A stretch of DNA of 64,000 nt from an uncultured Candidatus Saccharibacteria bacterium (GCA_937898545.1 CALEJV010000005.1:1-64000), one strand, 5' to 3'. Counted from the first letter of the stretch, positions 46,076 through 54,935 are shown. Made by a program: numbers and translations. The notes: generated by a model from the sequence alone, not told the origin.

Positions 46076-46117
46076 CTAGTGGTTTTGCCTGTGGTACTGA
46101 GCGGGCTGCTCAGCCAT
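46076..46117 (-). other. Short ORF in frame with and just before grpE
   Basis: Thirteen codons (MAEQPAQYHRQNH) with GGAG six nt before the ATG, ending in TAG ten bases before the first grpE ATG and in the same frame. It is either a leader peptide or a former N-terminal part of grpE. TATACT lies 12 bases upstream. Confidence 0.35.
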
Positions 46118-46170
46118 CTTATTCTCCATAGTATAACACGATTGCAATGCAAATAACAGTGGTCGTGTCA

Positions 46171-46881
46171 TTATAATATCTCCTCCAGCATCACCCCAGT
46201 GCGCTTGACCAGCTCGATGGTACGGCGATAGTGCTGGCGCATCGGGCCGATCACACCAATGTAGCTGCGGTCGCTATAGGGTGAGCGAAATTTGCTAATG
46301 ATGAGCGTCGCATCGCTGCTCTTGCCAATGGGGTTCTCACTGCCAATGAAGACATTGAGTGGCTCGTTGGGCCGAGCTTCGCGCAGCCACGGCTCGATAT
46401 TGTCAATCAAATGCGCTACTGATTGGACATGCTTGCCCTCAAGAAATTCTGGCTGACTAAAAAGCCGGCTAATGCCATTCATATAGAGCTCGCTGCCGAT
46501 GGTAGCAAAGCCCAAGTTACCCGTGAGCTCGACGAGGCTATCCACCGCACTGCGAATAGCTCGATCGGCTGCATCGAGATGTGAGTTGACGTGCGCTTCA
46601 ATAGCCTTGGTGCTGCGGTCAATCCCGCTAGGGAGCTCGCTCATCTGGGCGTTGGTGATGCCATTGACATAGAAGCGGTAGCCCTTACTGGTGGGGATAC
46701 GCCCAGCACTAGTGTGCGGCGCCTTGACGAAGCCCATCTCTTCGAGCTTAGCCATCTCGCTACGGATAGTTGCACTAGACACCCCAAATAGCTTCGCCAG
46801 CGTTACACTCCCCACAGGGGCAGCGATCTCGGCGTATTGCTCGATGATGGCAGAAAGAATCGCTTGTTGCCGTTCGGTCAT
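46171..46881 (-). CDS. hrcA: HrcA, heat-inducible transcription repressor
   Basis: A 236-residue repressor from the ATG at 46881, with TATAAT 6 nt upstream (leaderless). The N-terminal winged helix has ILSAIIEQYAEIAAPVGSVTLAK and SSATIRSEMAKLEEMGFVKAPHTSAGRIPTSKGYRFYV. The dimerisation part is shorter than in Bacillus (about 340 residues), and the C-terminus keeps IGVIGPMRQHYRRTIELV. It binds the CIRCE sites at its own promoter and at dnaK. First gene of the hrcA-grpE unit. Confidence 0.94.
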   Translation of the reverse strand: MTERQQAILSAIIEQYAEIAAPVGSVTLAKLFGVSSATIRSEMAKLEEMGFVKAPHTSAGRIPTSKGYRFYVNGITNAQMSELPSGIDRSTKAIEAHVNSHLDAADRAIRSAVDSLVELTGNLGFATIGSELYMNGISRLFSQPEFLEGKHVQSVAHLIDNIEPWLREARPNEPLNVFIGSENPIGKSSDATLIISKFRSPYSDRSYIGVIGPMRQHYRRTIELVKRTGVMLEEIL

Positions 46882-46887
46882 AGTCGC

Positions 46888-46928
46888 ATTATAGCGTAGA
46901 GTTGGCACTCTCGTCAATAGAGTGCTAA
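46888..46928 (-). promoter_or_regulatory. CIRCE and leaderless promoter of hrcA
   Basis: TTAGCACTC-N9-GAGTGCCAA at 46902-46928 (one mismatch). TTGACG lies in the nine-base spacer, and TATAAT follows 18 bases later, 6 nt before the ATG: the same design as at dnaK. Confidence 0.92.
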
Positions 46929-47142
46929 TGATCTAGTGGAATATGTAGCCTATTCCCTGCTGCTGAGCCTCGTCTGTTAGCGAGACGCGTCACAGCGAGC
47001 TATCCTTCTGCTCCTTGGTCGTTGAGATCGCGATGCTTGATCATTGCGCTCTCGATTGTTTCGCGGTGCAGGAGCGATGACGACATACATGCAGTGATCT
47101 TTATCTCTACTGCCTTGCCATTTCTTCTTACTATTTTGCCTA

Positions 47143-47490
47143 TCACGACTGACGCTCCTTACACTGAGCAACGAGCTGGCTCAGTTCATTTCTTGCCTGC
47201 TGATTCTCCCGCTTGAACCTGTCCATTGCACGCACGATAGTCTTGCCTAGGTCGGGGTCACCATCTGCAATGTCAAAGCAGTTTTTCCAGAGCTCACTAT
47301 ACGTCCAAGCCGTCATTGCTATCCTGCGGCGCAGCTCGGCTACTTGCGGGCAGCCATAGCACTGCTTGGGGATATAAGAAGCCGCAGATATATCTGGCTC
47401 ATCAAGCCCCTCCACAATGCCATGAAATTCTCGTTCTTTATCTGATGTCATCGGTGTTTTACATATCCCTATGTCGTTATTTATTGGCAA
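47143..47490 (-). CDS. Hypothetical cysteine-motif protein, paralogue B
   Basis: A 115-residue protein from TTG 47490; ATG 47451 would give 102 residues. Its block FHGIVEGLDEPD...SYIPKQCYGCPQVAELRRRIA is also found in the gene just upstream, followed by an alpha-helical C-terminal half rich in Arg, Glu and Gln. The CxxCP motif suggests a metal site or a disulfide. I recognise no family. It starts 9 bp after the paralogue, so the two form an operon. Confidence 0.6.
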   Translation of the reverse strand: MPINNDIGICKTPMTSDKEREFHGIVEGLDEPDISAASYIPKQCYGCPQVAELRRRIAMTAWTYSELWKNCFDIADGDPDLGKTIVRAMDRFKRENQQARNELSQLVAQCKERQS

Positions 47491-47499
47491 AATAGGCTG

Positions 47500-48141
47500 C
47501 TATTGATCGGAGGTATCTGATTCGGATGAGTCCTGCTCATCTCCGCCAGTACGACGGACTGTCGCTGCTTCGCTACTCTCTCCATTAGGCGCAGCGGGTG
47601 AGCCACATACCTCTACAACCGTTTTTCTATCTAAACTTATACATTTTATAATTCCAGAACAGCCTGCTGTTTGCCTTTCTATACCTGGCAGCAGCTGATT
47701 GAATGCGGCGCCCCCTATAGCAAGCTTCATCTCTACGATTTTCCTATACGCAGCTCGTGCTTCTTCTAGCTGCTCTGGGTCTTCTAGGATCTGCTCTATT
47801 TCTTTCTCAGGTGTGCCTTGCACTCGTAGCCATGTTGTAATATTGTCTGCCGTCTCCAGTGCTGTACGCTCCAGCGCTTTCTTCTGTGCTAATGCTATTT
47901 TGAGCGCCTCTATTGTCCCTGCCAGCAGTGGGCACTTTCGACATTGTTCAGGAATATAGCTATCAAGATCAGGACCAGTACTAAGACCCTTGACAATACC
48001 GTCAAAATCACCAATCTGCTCTTTCACAATATCAGGTAGTGTAGCGATTTTTTGCCCTGCTGTCAATCTGAGTAAATTTGAGCTGCCAAAACTCTGGCAG
48101 CTCTCACGCCTCTCGTTGTTATCGCCCCTTTCATGGAACAT
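47500..48141 (-). CDS. Hypothetical cysteine-motif protein, paralogue A
   Basis: A 213-residue protein with FDGIVKGLSTGPDLDSYIPEQCRKCPLLAGTIEALKIA, matching paralogue B. Then comes a long helical stretch (KALERTALETADNITTWLRVQ; TPEKEIEQILEDPEQLEEARAA), a Cys-rich segment (AGCSGIIKCISLDRKTVVEVCG) and an acidic Ser-rich tail. No signal peptide or membrane helix. Family not known; phage or mobile-element origin is possible. No Shine-Dalgarno is clear; an AT-rich box lies about 12 nt upstream of the ATG. Confidence 0.6.
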   Translation of the reverse strand: MFHERGDNNERRESCQSFGSSNLLRLTAGQKIATLPDIVKEQIGDFDGIVKGLSTGPDLDSYIPEQCRKCPLLAGTIEALKIALAQKKALERTALETADNITTWLRVQGTPEKEIEQILEDPEQLEEARAAYRKIVEMKLAIGGAAFNQLLPGIERQTAGCSGIIKCISLDRKTVVEVCGSPAAPNGESSEAATVRRTGGDEQDSSESDTSDQ

Positions 48142-48309
48142 TGGTAATGATGAATATTATTCGTGAGTATTCAGCTCTTATCCCTGAGGCTGGGGTTAAT
48201 TATCACGATCAATAGCAGCTCTATCAGATGAATTAACCTATCTCCACTCGCCCGCATCAGAGTAGAAACAGCATAACAGTACCGAGCATAGCCTACAAAT
48301 CTGCGGCCA

Positions 48310-49740
48310 TTACTTTCCGCTGCGTGCTCGTGTGAAGCGCCGGGCAGCGTCGGTGGAGAACATGAGCACGATGACGATGTTGATACCAATGAAGAGCAAT
48401 GTGCCAGCAGCCGACCATGTAACCCTGCCGATCGTCAGCCCAAATGAACTAATCACCGCTGCAAGGCTAGCAATGCTCATCAGCAAAATACGCGAGCGGT
48501 CGCTGCCGCGGAAGGTCAGACCCGCAAGAAAAATCACGATGCCAATCCATGTCGTAGATACAACGGCTGAGATAGTCGCCACGATATGCGTCGCACTCTC
48601 AATGCTCTGCAGCGGCAAGCCACTGTCGTGAAAAATCCGCACCACCTCCATGCGTAAGTGGCTAAAGTTGAGAATCTCGAAGAAGGTGCTCATCGTCGCC
48701 ACAGCAATCGCCAGGCCAATCATAATAATCCCAAGGGCGATCTGTGGTGGGCGGCGGCTCAAAAATTGCGACATGAGAGTAGCGTGTTCATCAGGCATAG
48801 TCTCGTGCGTCGTTGCGTCGAGAATCAGGTCGGAAGGCACGTCCTCGTCTTCGCTTGCTTTGGCGCGGACACGGCCAAGCTCGATAACGGGCAGGTCGCC
48901 ATCGGTAATAATGTTGTCTCCACCCCCGTTGCGCGAGTGGTAGCCCGTCGAGAAATCCTCTAGTACCGTTAGCTCAATCGAACGAAGCGCACGCGTGACT
49001 GTCTTGACGACGTAGTCGCGCTCGATGTCGGTGTTCTCATCGATCTTGTGTGTCACTTGCAACGTAAAAATTGATAACCCCACACTCTTGTCGTACGTAC
49101 CAGCCGCCAGCCAGTCCACCTGATGCCCACCGGGCAACAACCACCCCTGGGGGCAGCGCCAAAAGCGCACGTGGTGGCGCTTGCCTGGATTGCCATCGAT
49201 CTCCTGCTGGTAGGCAAAGTCCTGCTGCCGGCCAAATAGCACTAGGGGCGAGACTGGTGCATTAGGATAGCTGCGGCGGGTCAGTGTGGCGAGGATAATC
49301 CGCCACGACGAGCGCACCGTCACATCATCAGCCAGCGCCCAGCCAGCGGCCGTCATGGCACGGTGGAGCTGAGCTTCGCTGCCGCGAAAGGCGAGATTGA
49401 CTGGGTCGCCAAGGAGGCCATCTGTGGTGCGTGTTCGGCCAATGAAATAATTAGGCACATAAATACTGCTTAAGATACGGTGCAAGCGCGGCAATGCAAA
49501 ATATGCCGTGATCACCCACACCACCGCAAAGAACCCTACCAGCCACCAGCCACCAGTGTGCCAGCCCTCGCGCCACACCAGCCAAACAAACCAAAATGAC
49601 GCCGCCCCCGCAAAAATAAAGAACCCTTGATCGACCAACGCCGTGGGCGACCACACTGGTCGGCGCAGCGCCAGAGATGAGCGCTGCTTATGCTCGGTAT
49701 CACCTGGCTCAGCGGCAGCATGCGTGGCTGGCTTACTCAT
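48310..49740 (-). CDS. Membrane protein with LssY C-terminal domain
   Basis: A 476-residue protein. Two N-terminal helices (FFIFAGAASFWFVWLVW and WWLVGFFAVVWVITAYFAL) precede an LssY_C domain: GDPVNLAFRGSEAQLHRAMTAAGWALADDVT, LTRRSYPNAPVSPLVLFGRQQDFAYQQ and KRHHVRFWRCP. Four more helices end the protein. LssY_C is usually fused to PAP2 or DedA-like domains in envelope lipid enzymes, but no phosphatase motif is visible here. The gmk start region overlaps its ATG by 4 bp, so it is the second gene of that unit. Confidence 0.8.
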   Translation of the reverse strand: MSKPATHAAAEPGDTEHKQRSSLALRRPVWSPTALVDQGFFIFAGAASFWFVWLVWREGWHTGGWWLVGFFAVVWVITAYFALPRLHRILSSIYVPNYFIGRTRTTDGLLGDPVNLAFRGSEAQLHRAMTAAGWALADDVTVRSSWRIILATLTRRSYPNAPVSPLVLFGRQQDFAYQQEIDGNPGKRHHVRFWRCPQGWLLPGGHQVDWLAAGTYDKSVGLSIFTLQVTHKIDENTDIERDYVVKTVTRALRSIELTVLEDFSTGYHSRNGGGDNIITDGDLPVIELGRVRAKASEDEDVPSDLILDATTHETMPDEHATLMSQFLSRRPPQIALGIIMIGLAIAVATMSTFFEILNFSHLRMEVVRIFHDSGLPLQSIESATHIVATISAVVSTTWIGIVIFLAGLTFRGSDRSRILLMSIASLAAVISSFGLTIGRVTWSAAGTLLFIGINIVIVLMFSTDAARRFTRARSGK

Positions 49741-50462
49741 ACATGCTCCGGGTGCTCGCGCAAGAGGCTATCGAGCAAGTCTCGCGCCGCCAAGCGAGCT
49801 TCGTCATCCTTGCGATTATACACATCCGGCTTGGAGGCAATCGCCCGCACAATGCGCGCCGTCTCGTCGATATCATCGTTGATGACGAAGTGGTAGTATG
49901 GAACTTCGAGTGCGTGGGTAATCTCGCGGATTGCACTGGTGTAGCGCTTGGGCCACTCACGATCAAACTCCGCCTGCGAGGTATAGCGTACACTGAGGCG
50001 CCGCTGCCATTCTTGAAAGTTTGGTGGCAAGAGAAATATCGCGACCACGCCTGGGGAAAGCTTTTTATACTCATCAACGCCCTGCACATCAATGTCCGTC
50101 ACAGCAATCTTACCCGCATCGCGAATATCCTGAATCTGCCTGACGCCTGTACCATAGAGCGTCCCATGGACAAACTTCGCCTCTACAAAGGCACGGCTTT
50201 GCAATAGCTCTGCGGCAGTTGCTTCATCAATATAATGATAGTCGACTCCCTTTTGCTCCCACACACCTTTGTTTTGGCGAGGCTGACGGGTGGTGTACGA
50301 GACGATATCGGCAAACTCGGTGCTCGCGAGTAACCGCTGCTTAGTCGTATCCTTGCCTGCCCCAGAGATACCAACGAGCAGCACTATCCTTGTGTCGCAT
50401 ACAAGCTGGCGCACTGCCTCGGTTGGCTGATATTGTTCGATTAGTGATTGAAGATTCGTCAT
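49737..50462 (-). CDS. gmk: Guanylate kinase-like protein
   Basis: A 241-residue P-loop kinase from the ATG at 50462; -10 TATGAT lies 6 nt upstream. LLVGISGAGKDTTKQRLL is the P-loop and SYTTRQPRQNKGVWEQKGVDYHYID the GMP-binding part, with the Arg and Tyr that bind GMP. Then VTDIDVQGVDEYKK and the lid region. Longer than E. coli Gmk (207) by an N-terminal extension and a C-terminal helix. The P-loop reads GISGAGKD instead of the usual GPSGAGK. Guanylate kinase is likely; another nucleotide kinase is possible. Confidence 0.82.
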   Translation of the reverse strand: MTNLQSLIEQYQPTEAVRQLVCDTRIVLLVGISGAGKDTTKQRLLASTEFADIVSYTTRQPRQNKGVWEQKGVDYHYIDEATAAELLQSRAFVEAKFVHGTLYGTGVRQIQDIRDAGKIAVTDIDVQGVDEYKKLSPGVVAIFLLPPNFQEWQRRLSVRYTSQAEFDREWPKRYTSAIREITHALEVPYYHFVINDDIDETARIVRAIASKPDVYNRKDDEARLAARDLLDSLLREHPEHV

Positions 50463-50467
50463 AGTCA

Positions 50468-50483
50468 TATCATATTTATGATA
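50468..50483. promoter_or_regulatory. Palindrome in the gmk promoter
   Basis: TATCATA-TT-TATGATA, a perfect dyad overlapping the -10 box of the leaderless gmk promoter; a candidate operator. Confidence 0.45.
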
Positions 50484-50524
50484 GCACATCGCAGAGAGTG
50501 GCTTCTCACCCTTGCCGTAAGAAG

Positions 50525-50962
50525 TTAGTTATTATTCTTGATATTGTTTAGATCTATCTGAAAGTAGTCTTCCAGAAACTCTTGGGAGTACTGATCGATA
50601 TCTGTCATATGTCCTCCGATACGCACACAATCAGGCATCCCCATATGATCTGGTTTCGTTACAGCGTGATATTGCCTGTGCGCAATAATCAATGCTGGTT
50701 GGAGCTGTTGCTCAGGTCGAAACTCATGATGAATCATTGCTGCAATCTCCTCTTCTCTACCGCGCGTTTGGTATGTCCACCGGCCACGGGCAATTGACTG
50801 TGCCGTGCGTCGTGCGTCCGCATAGTGACAAGTAAAATGCACTGGCACGCCATCAAGAGTAAGCATATCGTTGCCATTGCTCAGTTCTAGCGCAAGCCGC
50901 GCTAAGCTCACTGCTCGCCAATACCGATAATCGCGCTCTCTCTGCAGGTGGCACATCGTCAT
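50525..50962 (-). CDS. Hypothetical protein
   Basis: A 145-residue soluble protein, unfamiliar to me. The first half is alpha-helical and Arg-rich (YRYWRAVSLARLALELSNGND; HYADARRTAQSIARGRW), the second acidic (DQYSQEFLEDYFQIDLNN). Two Cys-His pairs (CHLQR, FTCHYAD) are not arranged as a known zinc site. It lies between lepA-C and gmk on the same strand with 62 bp to gmk. No promoter or ribosome site stands out. Confidence 0.55.
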   Translation of the reverse strand: MTMCHLQRERDYRYWRAVSLARLALELSNGNDMLTLDGVPVHFTCHYADARRTAQSIARGRWTYQTRGREEEIAAMIHHEFRPEQQLQPALIIAHRQYHAVTKPDHMGMPDCVRIGGHMTDIDQYSQEFLEDYFQIDLNNIKNNN

Positions 50963-51037
50963 ACACGAGTGCTCTGTCTATATCGGCTACCAATCGGTCA
51001 TAACGTATCTGCACTTGCACACAACCCCTGTTAGTTG

Positions 51038-51997
51038 TTAATCTCGCTTAAGCATCACCGTAAAGGCTTCGCTAGGAATATCGACTTTACCAAAGCGTTT
51101 CATGCGCTTCTTGCCGCGAGCTTGCTTGGCAAGGAGCTTCTTTTTGCGGCTCACATCACCACCGTAGAGATAGCCCGTCACATCTTTGCGGTAGGCACCA
51201 ATATTTTCGCGGGCAATAAACTTCCCACCAATCGCCGCCTGCAGTGCCACCTCAAAGCTCTGGCGCGGCACGACATCCTTGAGCTTCTTCACCACCTCGC
51301 GCCCCAGCCGCTGCGACTCCGAGCGGTGGCACATCACACTCAGCGCATCAACCATCTCACCTGCCACGTAGAAATCCACGCGCACCAAATCCTCTGCTTG
51401 GTAGCCCCGTAGTTCATAATTAAACGAACCGTAGCCACTAGTGACCGACTTGAGTTGGTCATAAAAATCCGTCAGGAGATTGGCCAGTGGCGCCGCAAAG
51501 GAGATGAGGGCACGCTCGTCGATGTAACTGAGGTTCTTTTGCCGACCGCGCTTGCTAACGATGAGCTGGATTACTGCGCCGATGTAATCTTGGGGTACGA
51601 CGATCTCACCATCAATCCACGGTTCGCGAATATCCTTGATCTGGGCTGGGTCAGGCAATTCGCTAGCAGACTTGATATCTAGCTCATCGCCATTGGTTAA
51701 GCTCACTTGGTAGTCGGTACTTGGGTTGGTGACGATGAGGTCCAAATTATACTCGCGCTCGAGCCGCTCACGAATGATATCCATATGCAAGAGGCCAAGG
51801 AAGCCAATCCGCACGCCATAACCCAACACCGGCGAATTCTCCGGCTCGAACTGCAGCGCACTATCGCTCAGGCTCAACCGCTCAATCGCTTCCTTCAGGT
51901 CATTATAATCTTCATTAGACACCGGGAAAAACCCTGCGTAGACGAAGGGCTTGACTTCTTTGTAGCCAGGGAGAGGCTGGACAGTTATTAACGACAT
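51038..51997 (-). CDS. lepA: LepA (EF4) C-terminal half, separate ORF
   Basis: A 319-residue protein covering EF4 domains III, V and the C-terminal domain, from LPGYKEVKPFVYAGFFPVSNEDY through GFLGLLHMDIIRERLEREYNLDLI and RVDFYVAGEMVDALS to GGDVSRKKKLLAKQARGKKRMKRFG. It has no GTPase domain. It starts with its own ATG at 51997, with TATAAT 10 nt upstream, so it can be made independently. The N-terminal half is encoded 3.6 kb upstream on the same strand at 55580-56551. Together the two give a complete LepA, cut between domains II and III. Confidence 0.92.
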   Translation of the reverse strand: MSLITVQPLPGYKEVKPFVYAGFFPVSNEDYNDLKEAIERLSLSDSALQFEPENSPVLGYGVRIGFLGLLHMDIIRERLEREYNLDLIVTNPSTDYQVSLTNGDELDIKSASELPDPAQIKDIREPWIDGEIVVPQDYIGAVIQLIVSKRGRQKNLSYIDERALISFAAPLANLLTDFYDQLKSVTSGYGSFNYELRGYQAEDLVRVDFYVAGEMVDALSVMCHRSESQRLGREVVKKLKDVVPRQSFEVALQAAIGGKFIARENIGAYRKDVTGYLYGGDVSRKKKLLAKQARGKKRMKRFGKVDIPSEAFTVMLKRD

Positions 51998-52065
51998 ATT
52001 AAGCTATATTATAACACCTTGCTGGCACGACGGGGATACATAGCCCGCAGCTTACACACTTCCAT

Positions 52066-52489
52066 CTAGGGTGTCTTGCGTTTTATATGCTCTAAAGTCT
52101 TTTCTGTGGTATAGCGATGAAAACCAGAATTAAGAAGGTCCTCTGCTACTACAGGGTCAACGTGGCTGCCCTCAGCAAGACGACTAAGGCGTATGCTAGC
52201 CTTTTCAGCATTGGGATCTGTAAGCATTGCTTCCTGGGCTGACTGTGGACGAGCTGCTCTACTCATCTCATCCTCGGCAATAACAGGATCCATATCACCG
52301 GTTTCTACCTTCGCAGCTAGCTCAGCCGACAATTTACCAAGCTGCGCATCCCTTTGATCTACCCCCCCTGAACTTAAGAACATTTCCACCAAGACTGATA
52401 ATATCCCAAGAAGCACTTATATTTTTTAAAAGACTACGCTTTTCTTTCACAGCACGATACTCCATAAATAGCTTATTAATGAATCTCAT
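52066..52489 (-). pseudogene. Hypothetical gene frameshifted at a G7 tract
   Basis: Two frames join across a run of seven G (minus strand, about 52363-52369). The first, from the ATG at 52489 (MRFINKLFMEYRAVKEKRSL), continues past the run to TGG TAA. Removing one G reads into the second frame, which ends ...TEKTLEHIKRKTP at 52066 and contains a duplicated DPV(I/V)AED unit. Likely a sequencing error, a mutation or a phase-variable site. Function unknown. Confidence 0.55.
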
Positions 52490-52604
52490 GATATAACTAT
52501 TGTTTATAAATGTCAATGGTACTTCCCTACTCCGCACCTAACATTTAGTCGCTTCTTAAGTTGAAGGAAATGAATTGGACGATACCTTTCGCACAAAGGC
52601 CGCC

Positions 52605-53126
52605 TTACCTGCCGTATATGCCTCTCTGTTGTGTCGATACTGCTGCGCCAGCTTGTTGTTTGAGTTTGGTATACTTTTCACGCAAGACGCAGCTACTCCG
52701 CAAGCGATCACGAAAGATAATCTTTGGCGACGGCATCACCTTTGCCTGCTCGACATGGAGATGATATTTCTGGCGCAGTGGATCATCCACGTCATATCCT
52801 TTGCCAAACTCCATCGTCAGCTCCGTCTCAGCATTAGTCATATTTTCGTAGCCAAGCGAGCGAAGCCTCTCTATCAGCCGCTGCTTTGCTCTACTATCAA
52901 GCTTGTTCACAAGGAGTAGGCTATCTATGATTGGTTTGGCTGCCAACCCCGGCACCGCTGTGCTACCAATATGCTCGATGGCACACACCTCATCACCCAG
53001 CACACCACTTACCCGCACTGCCTCAGCCATGAATAACTGTGGCCATCGTTCATCATATGGCACTACCTCTATCGGAAAGAGCTGGCCAATTTCTTCTGGT
53101 GTCATGGCGTCGAATTTGCTCATCAT
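52605..53126 (-). CDS. GrpB/UPF0157 nucleotidyltransferase-fold protein
   Basis: A 173-residue member of the GrpB family, related in fold to nucleotidyltransferases. Motifs are VVPYDERWPQLFMAEAVRV, EHIGSTAVPGLAAKPIIDSLLLV and a C-terminal helical part (LRQKYHLHVEQAK, RDRLRSS). The His-Ile-Gly-Ser-Thr core is intact. The family is often found alone or fused to CoaE; its function is not established. It starts 2 bp before the S51-like gene's end, in the cassette inserted into lepA. Confidence 0.85.
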   Translation of the reverse strand: MMSKFDAMTPEEIGQLFPIEVVPYDERWPQLFMAEAVRVSGVLGDEVCAIEHIGSTAVPGLAAKPIIDSLLLVNKLDSRAKQRLIERLRSLGYENMTNAETELTMEFGKGYDVDDPLRQKYHLHVEQAKVMPSPKIIFRDRLRSSCVLREKYTKLKQQAGAAVSTQQRGIYGR

Positions 53127-53128
53127 GG

Positions 53129-53710
53129 TTACCTCTTTATATGAACATGCTCACCTTCATGCAGTCGCACTGTTGGCACCATAGGAAACGCCGTTGCGAG
53201 CGCATCGGCATCTGCAACAGTACGCCGCTCCGCAGGATTATCAGTATTATAATGGACAACGACATTCATTGGCAAGATAGCCGAACCAGCATCAACTCCT
53301 CGATGGCTTAAAAAATGCTGTGCAAGATAATTCGCTCCAGCTGATGAACCAATATAAACTTTGCCACGCAGTAGTCGTTCTACCTCTGAGAAGTCACGAA
53401 GTTCTTGCAAAAGTCGAATTGTCCTACCACCGTGAACGTAGATAATATGAGCACGTCGAACTTGCTCAGCAAAACGGCCTTTGATTGCCAATTCTCGTTT
53501 CGCCGCAGGGAGATATTGGTTATACCAGCCCGCCCAATCATCAAACTTCTGTTGCCATTCTTCATGCGGGCTAGCAAAGAACACATCAAGAATCTTAAGT
53601 TCATCTTGCCGTCCTGCAAAGAAATTTTGCAAATAGCTACCAAAGTTACCCACCCAACGCTCTGCACCACCGCAAAGGATATATGTCGTAAGGGTTCTTT
53701 TCTGCATCAT
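53129..53710 (-). CDS. Peptidase S51 (dipeptidase E)-like protein
   Basis: A 193-residue protein with the S51 layout: GGAERWVGNFGSYLQNF, YVHGGRTIRLLQEL and the Ser-nucleophile motif IGSSAGANYLAQHF. The expected late His is plausible in VRLHEGEHVHIKR. Peptidase E cleaves Asp-X dipeptides; a relative with another substrate is possible. It is coupled closely to the GrpB-family gene and follows a NUDIX gene by 24 bp. Confidence 0.75.
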   Translation of the reverse strand: MMQKRTLTTYILCGGAERWVGNFGSYLQNFFAGRQDELKILDVFFASPHEEWQQKFDDWAGWYNQYLPAAKRELAIKGRFAEQVRRAHIIYVHGGRTIRLLQELRDFSEVERLLRGKVYIGSSAGANYLAQHFLSHRGVDAGSAILPMNVVVHYNTDNPAERRTVADADALATAFPMVPTVRLHEGEHVHIKR

Positions 53711-53734
53711 ACCGATCCTCTATTAGGTAGAGTA

Positions 53735-54244
53735 TTACCGTTCCTCTATCATCTGCACCACACCCGTCTCGTTATACCTCTGGTAGGCAGTGAGAATCTG
53801 GCGTGTGGCGTCATTCGTATTGAGCTGCAATGCTTCGTCTAGCGAGAACCACTGGCCTGTCGCTACTTCCTCAGTATCAGTATGCGATGCCTCGCTTTGC
53901 CATTGCTTGAGGCAAAACACTACAGTAAAGGCTTGTGTGTCACCATCAGGATAATGATACACCCGTCCTGGGCCAGACTGCGTTGCAAAGAGCTCAAGGT
54001 CGCTGGCGTGCGCAGTGATTCCTGCTTCTTCACGCAGCTCATGTAGTGCCGCACTGGTATAACTATCGCCTTCCTCGACGTGTCCACCTACTGTACTCCA
54101 TCGATCAAAGGCTTTGGCGTAGATGAGTTTGACGCGCCCTGCTTCATCAACAGGCAAGACATCAACAGTTGTCGTGAGTAATTTCTTATTCCCAACCTTC
54201 TGGCGCAACTGCCACACATACGAGCCAACGTACCCCATATTCAC
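53735..54244 (-). CDS. NUDIX hydrolase with degenerate box
   Basis: A 169-residue NUDIX protein. The box reads GHVEEGDSYTSAALHELREEAGI: the core RE..EE.G is present, but the first Glu is Asp and the first Arg is His. Following HYPDGDTQAFTVVFCLKQW suggests a substrate loop. It probably hydrolyses a nucleoside diphosphate derivative or has reduced metal binding. It lies in the cassette between the lepA halves, 90 bp after a second NUDIX gene. Confidence 0.82.
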   Translation of the reverse strand: MNMGYVGSYVWQLRQKVGNKKLLTTTVDVLPVDEAGRVKLIYAKAFDRWSTVGGHVEEGDSYTSAALHELREEAGITAHASDLELFATQSGPGRVYHYPDGDTQAFTVVFCLKQWQSEASHTDTEEVATGQWFSLDEALQLNTNDATRQILTAYQRYNETGVVQMIEER

Positions 54245-54333
54245 ACTCCCTTCTCTGCCGCCAGCAGATGATCAATGGTACTTTCTATTATGATTTTAGC
54301 ATATTCGTTGAGGATGAGACGGCTAGCTCCACA

Positions 54334-54912
54334 CTACTCGTCCGCACGAGAGTCTCCTACTTGCTGGAGGGTGCTGGCGAGCAAAGCCCAGGCAGCGAGC
54401 ATGGCGTAGTTGGTAATCTTGCCAGCAGCGACCATCTGAGCCACCTGGTCAATTGGCAGCCATTCCGAAATAATTTGCTCGGTGTCATCTGGCTGGTGTT
54501 GGTGGTTTGTCCCAGCATATTCGCCGTAAACTACATGGAGCTTCGCGCTGGTGCAACGATTGTCGGCATAGAGCCAACCACACGCTCGCACACCTGTCAT
54601 GACAATGCCCGACTCCTCAGCCAGCTCTCGCTGCGCTGCCGCACACACGTCCTCACCTGCTTCGATCTTCCCACCCGGGAACTGATACAACACTTCATCC
54701 ACTGGGTATGAATACTCTTGCTGTACCAAAATATTATTGCCTCGGCGACACACTACGATTACCCCACCATACCCATGGTAGGGGTAATGGATATATTGGA
54801 TGGCCTTTCCATTTGGTAGCTCTATTATATCTTCTGCGACGGTAAGCCGAGGGTGCTCGAAGAGCGTCCGCGACGATAGCATACGCCATTTTTGCAGCTG
54901 GTGTGATGACAT
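54334..54912 (-). CDS. NUDIX hydrolase (ADP-ribose pyrophosphatase-like)
   Basis: A 192-residue NUDIX with a canonical box, GGKIEAGEDVCAAAQRELAEESGI, preceded by the strand VQQEYSYPVDEVLYQFPGGK that marks the ADP-sugar pyrophosphatase group. The C-terminal part has LHVVYGEYAGTNHQHQPDDTEQI. The likely substrate is ADP-ribose or a related nucleotide sugar. In the lepA cassette, downstream of a membrane protein gene (23 bp). Confidence 0.88.
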   Translation of the reverse strand: MSSHQLQKWRMLSSRTLFEHPRLTVAEDIIELPNGKAIQYIHYPYHGYGGVIVVCRRGNNILVQQEYSYPVDEVLYQFPGGKIEAGEDVCAAAQRELAEESGIVMTGVRACGWLYADNRCTSAKLHVVYGEYAGTNHQHQPDDTEQIISEWLPIDQVAQMVAAGKITNYAMLAAWALLASTLQQVGDSRADE

Positions 54913-54935
54913 TGTTGGTAAGATATGGATAAGCT

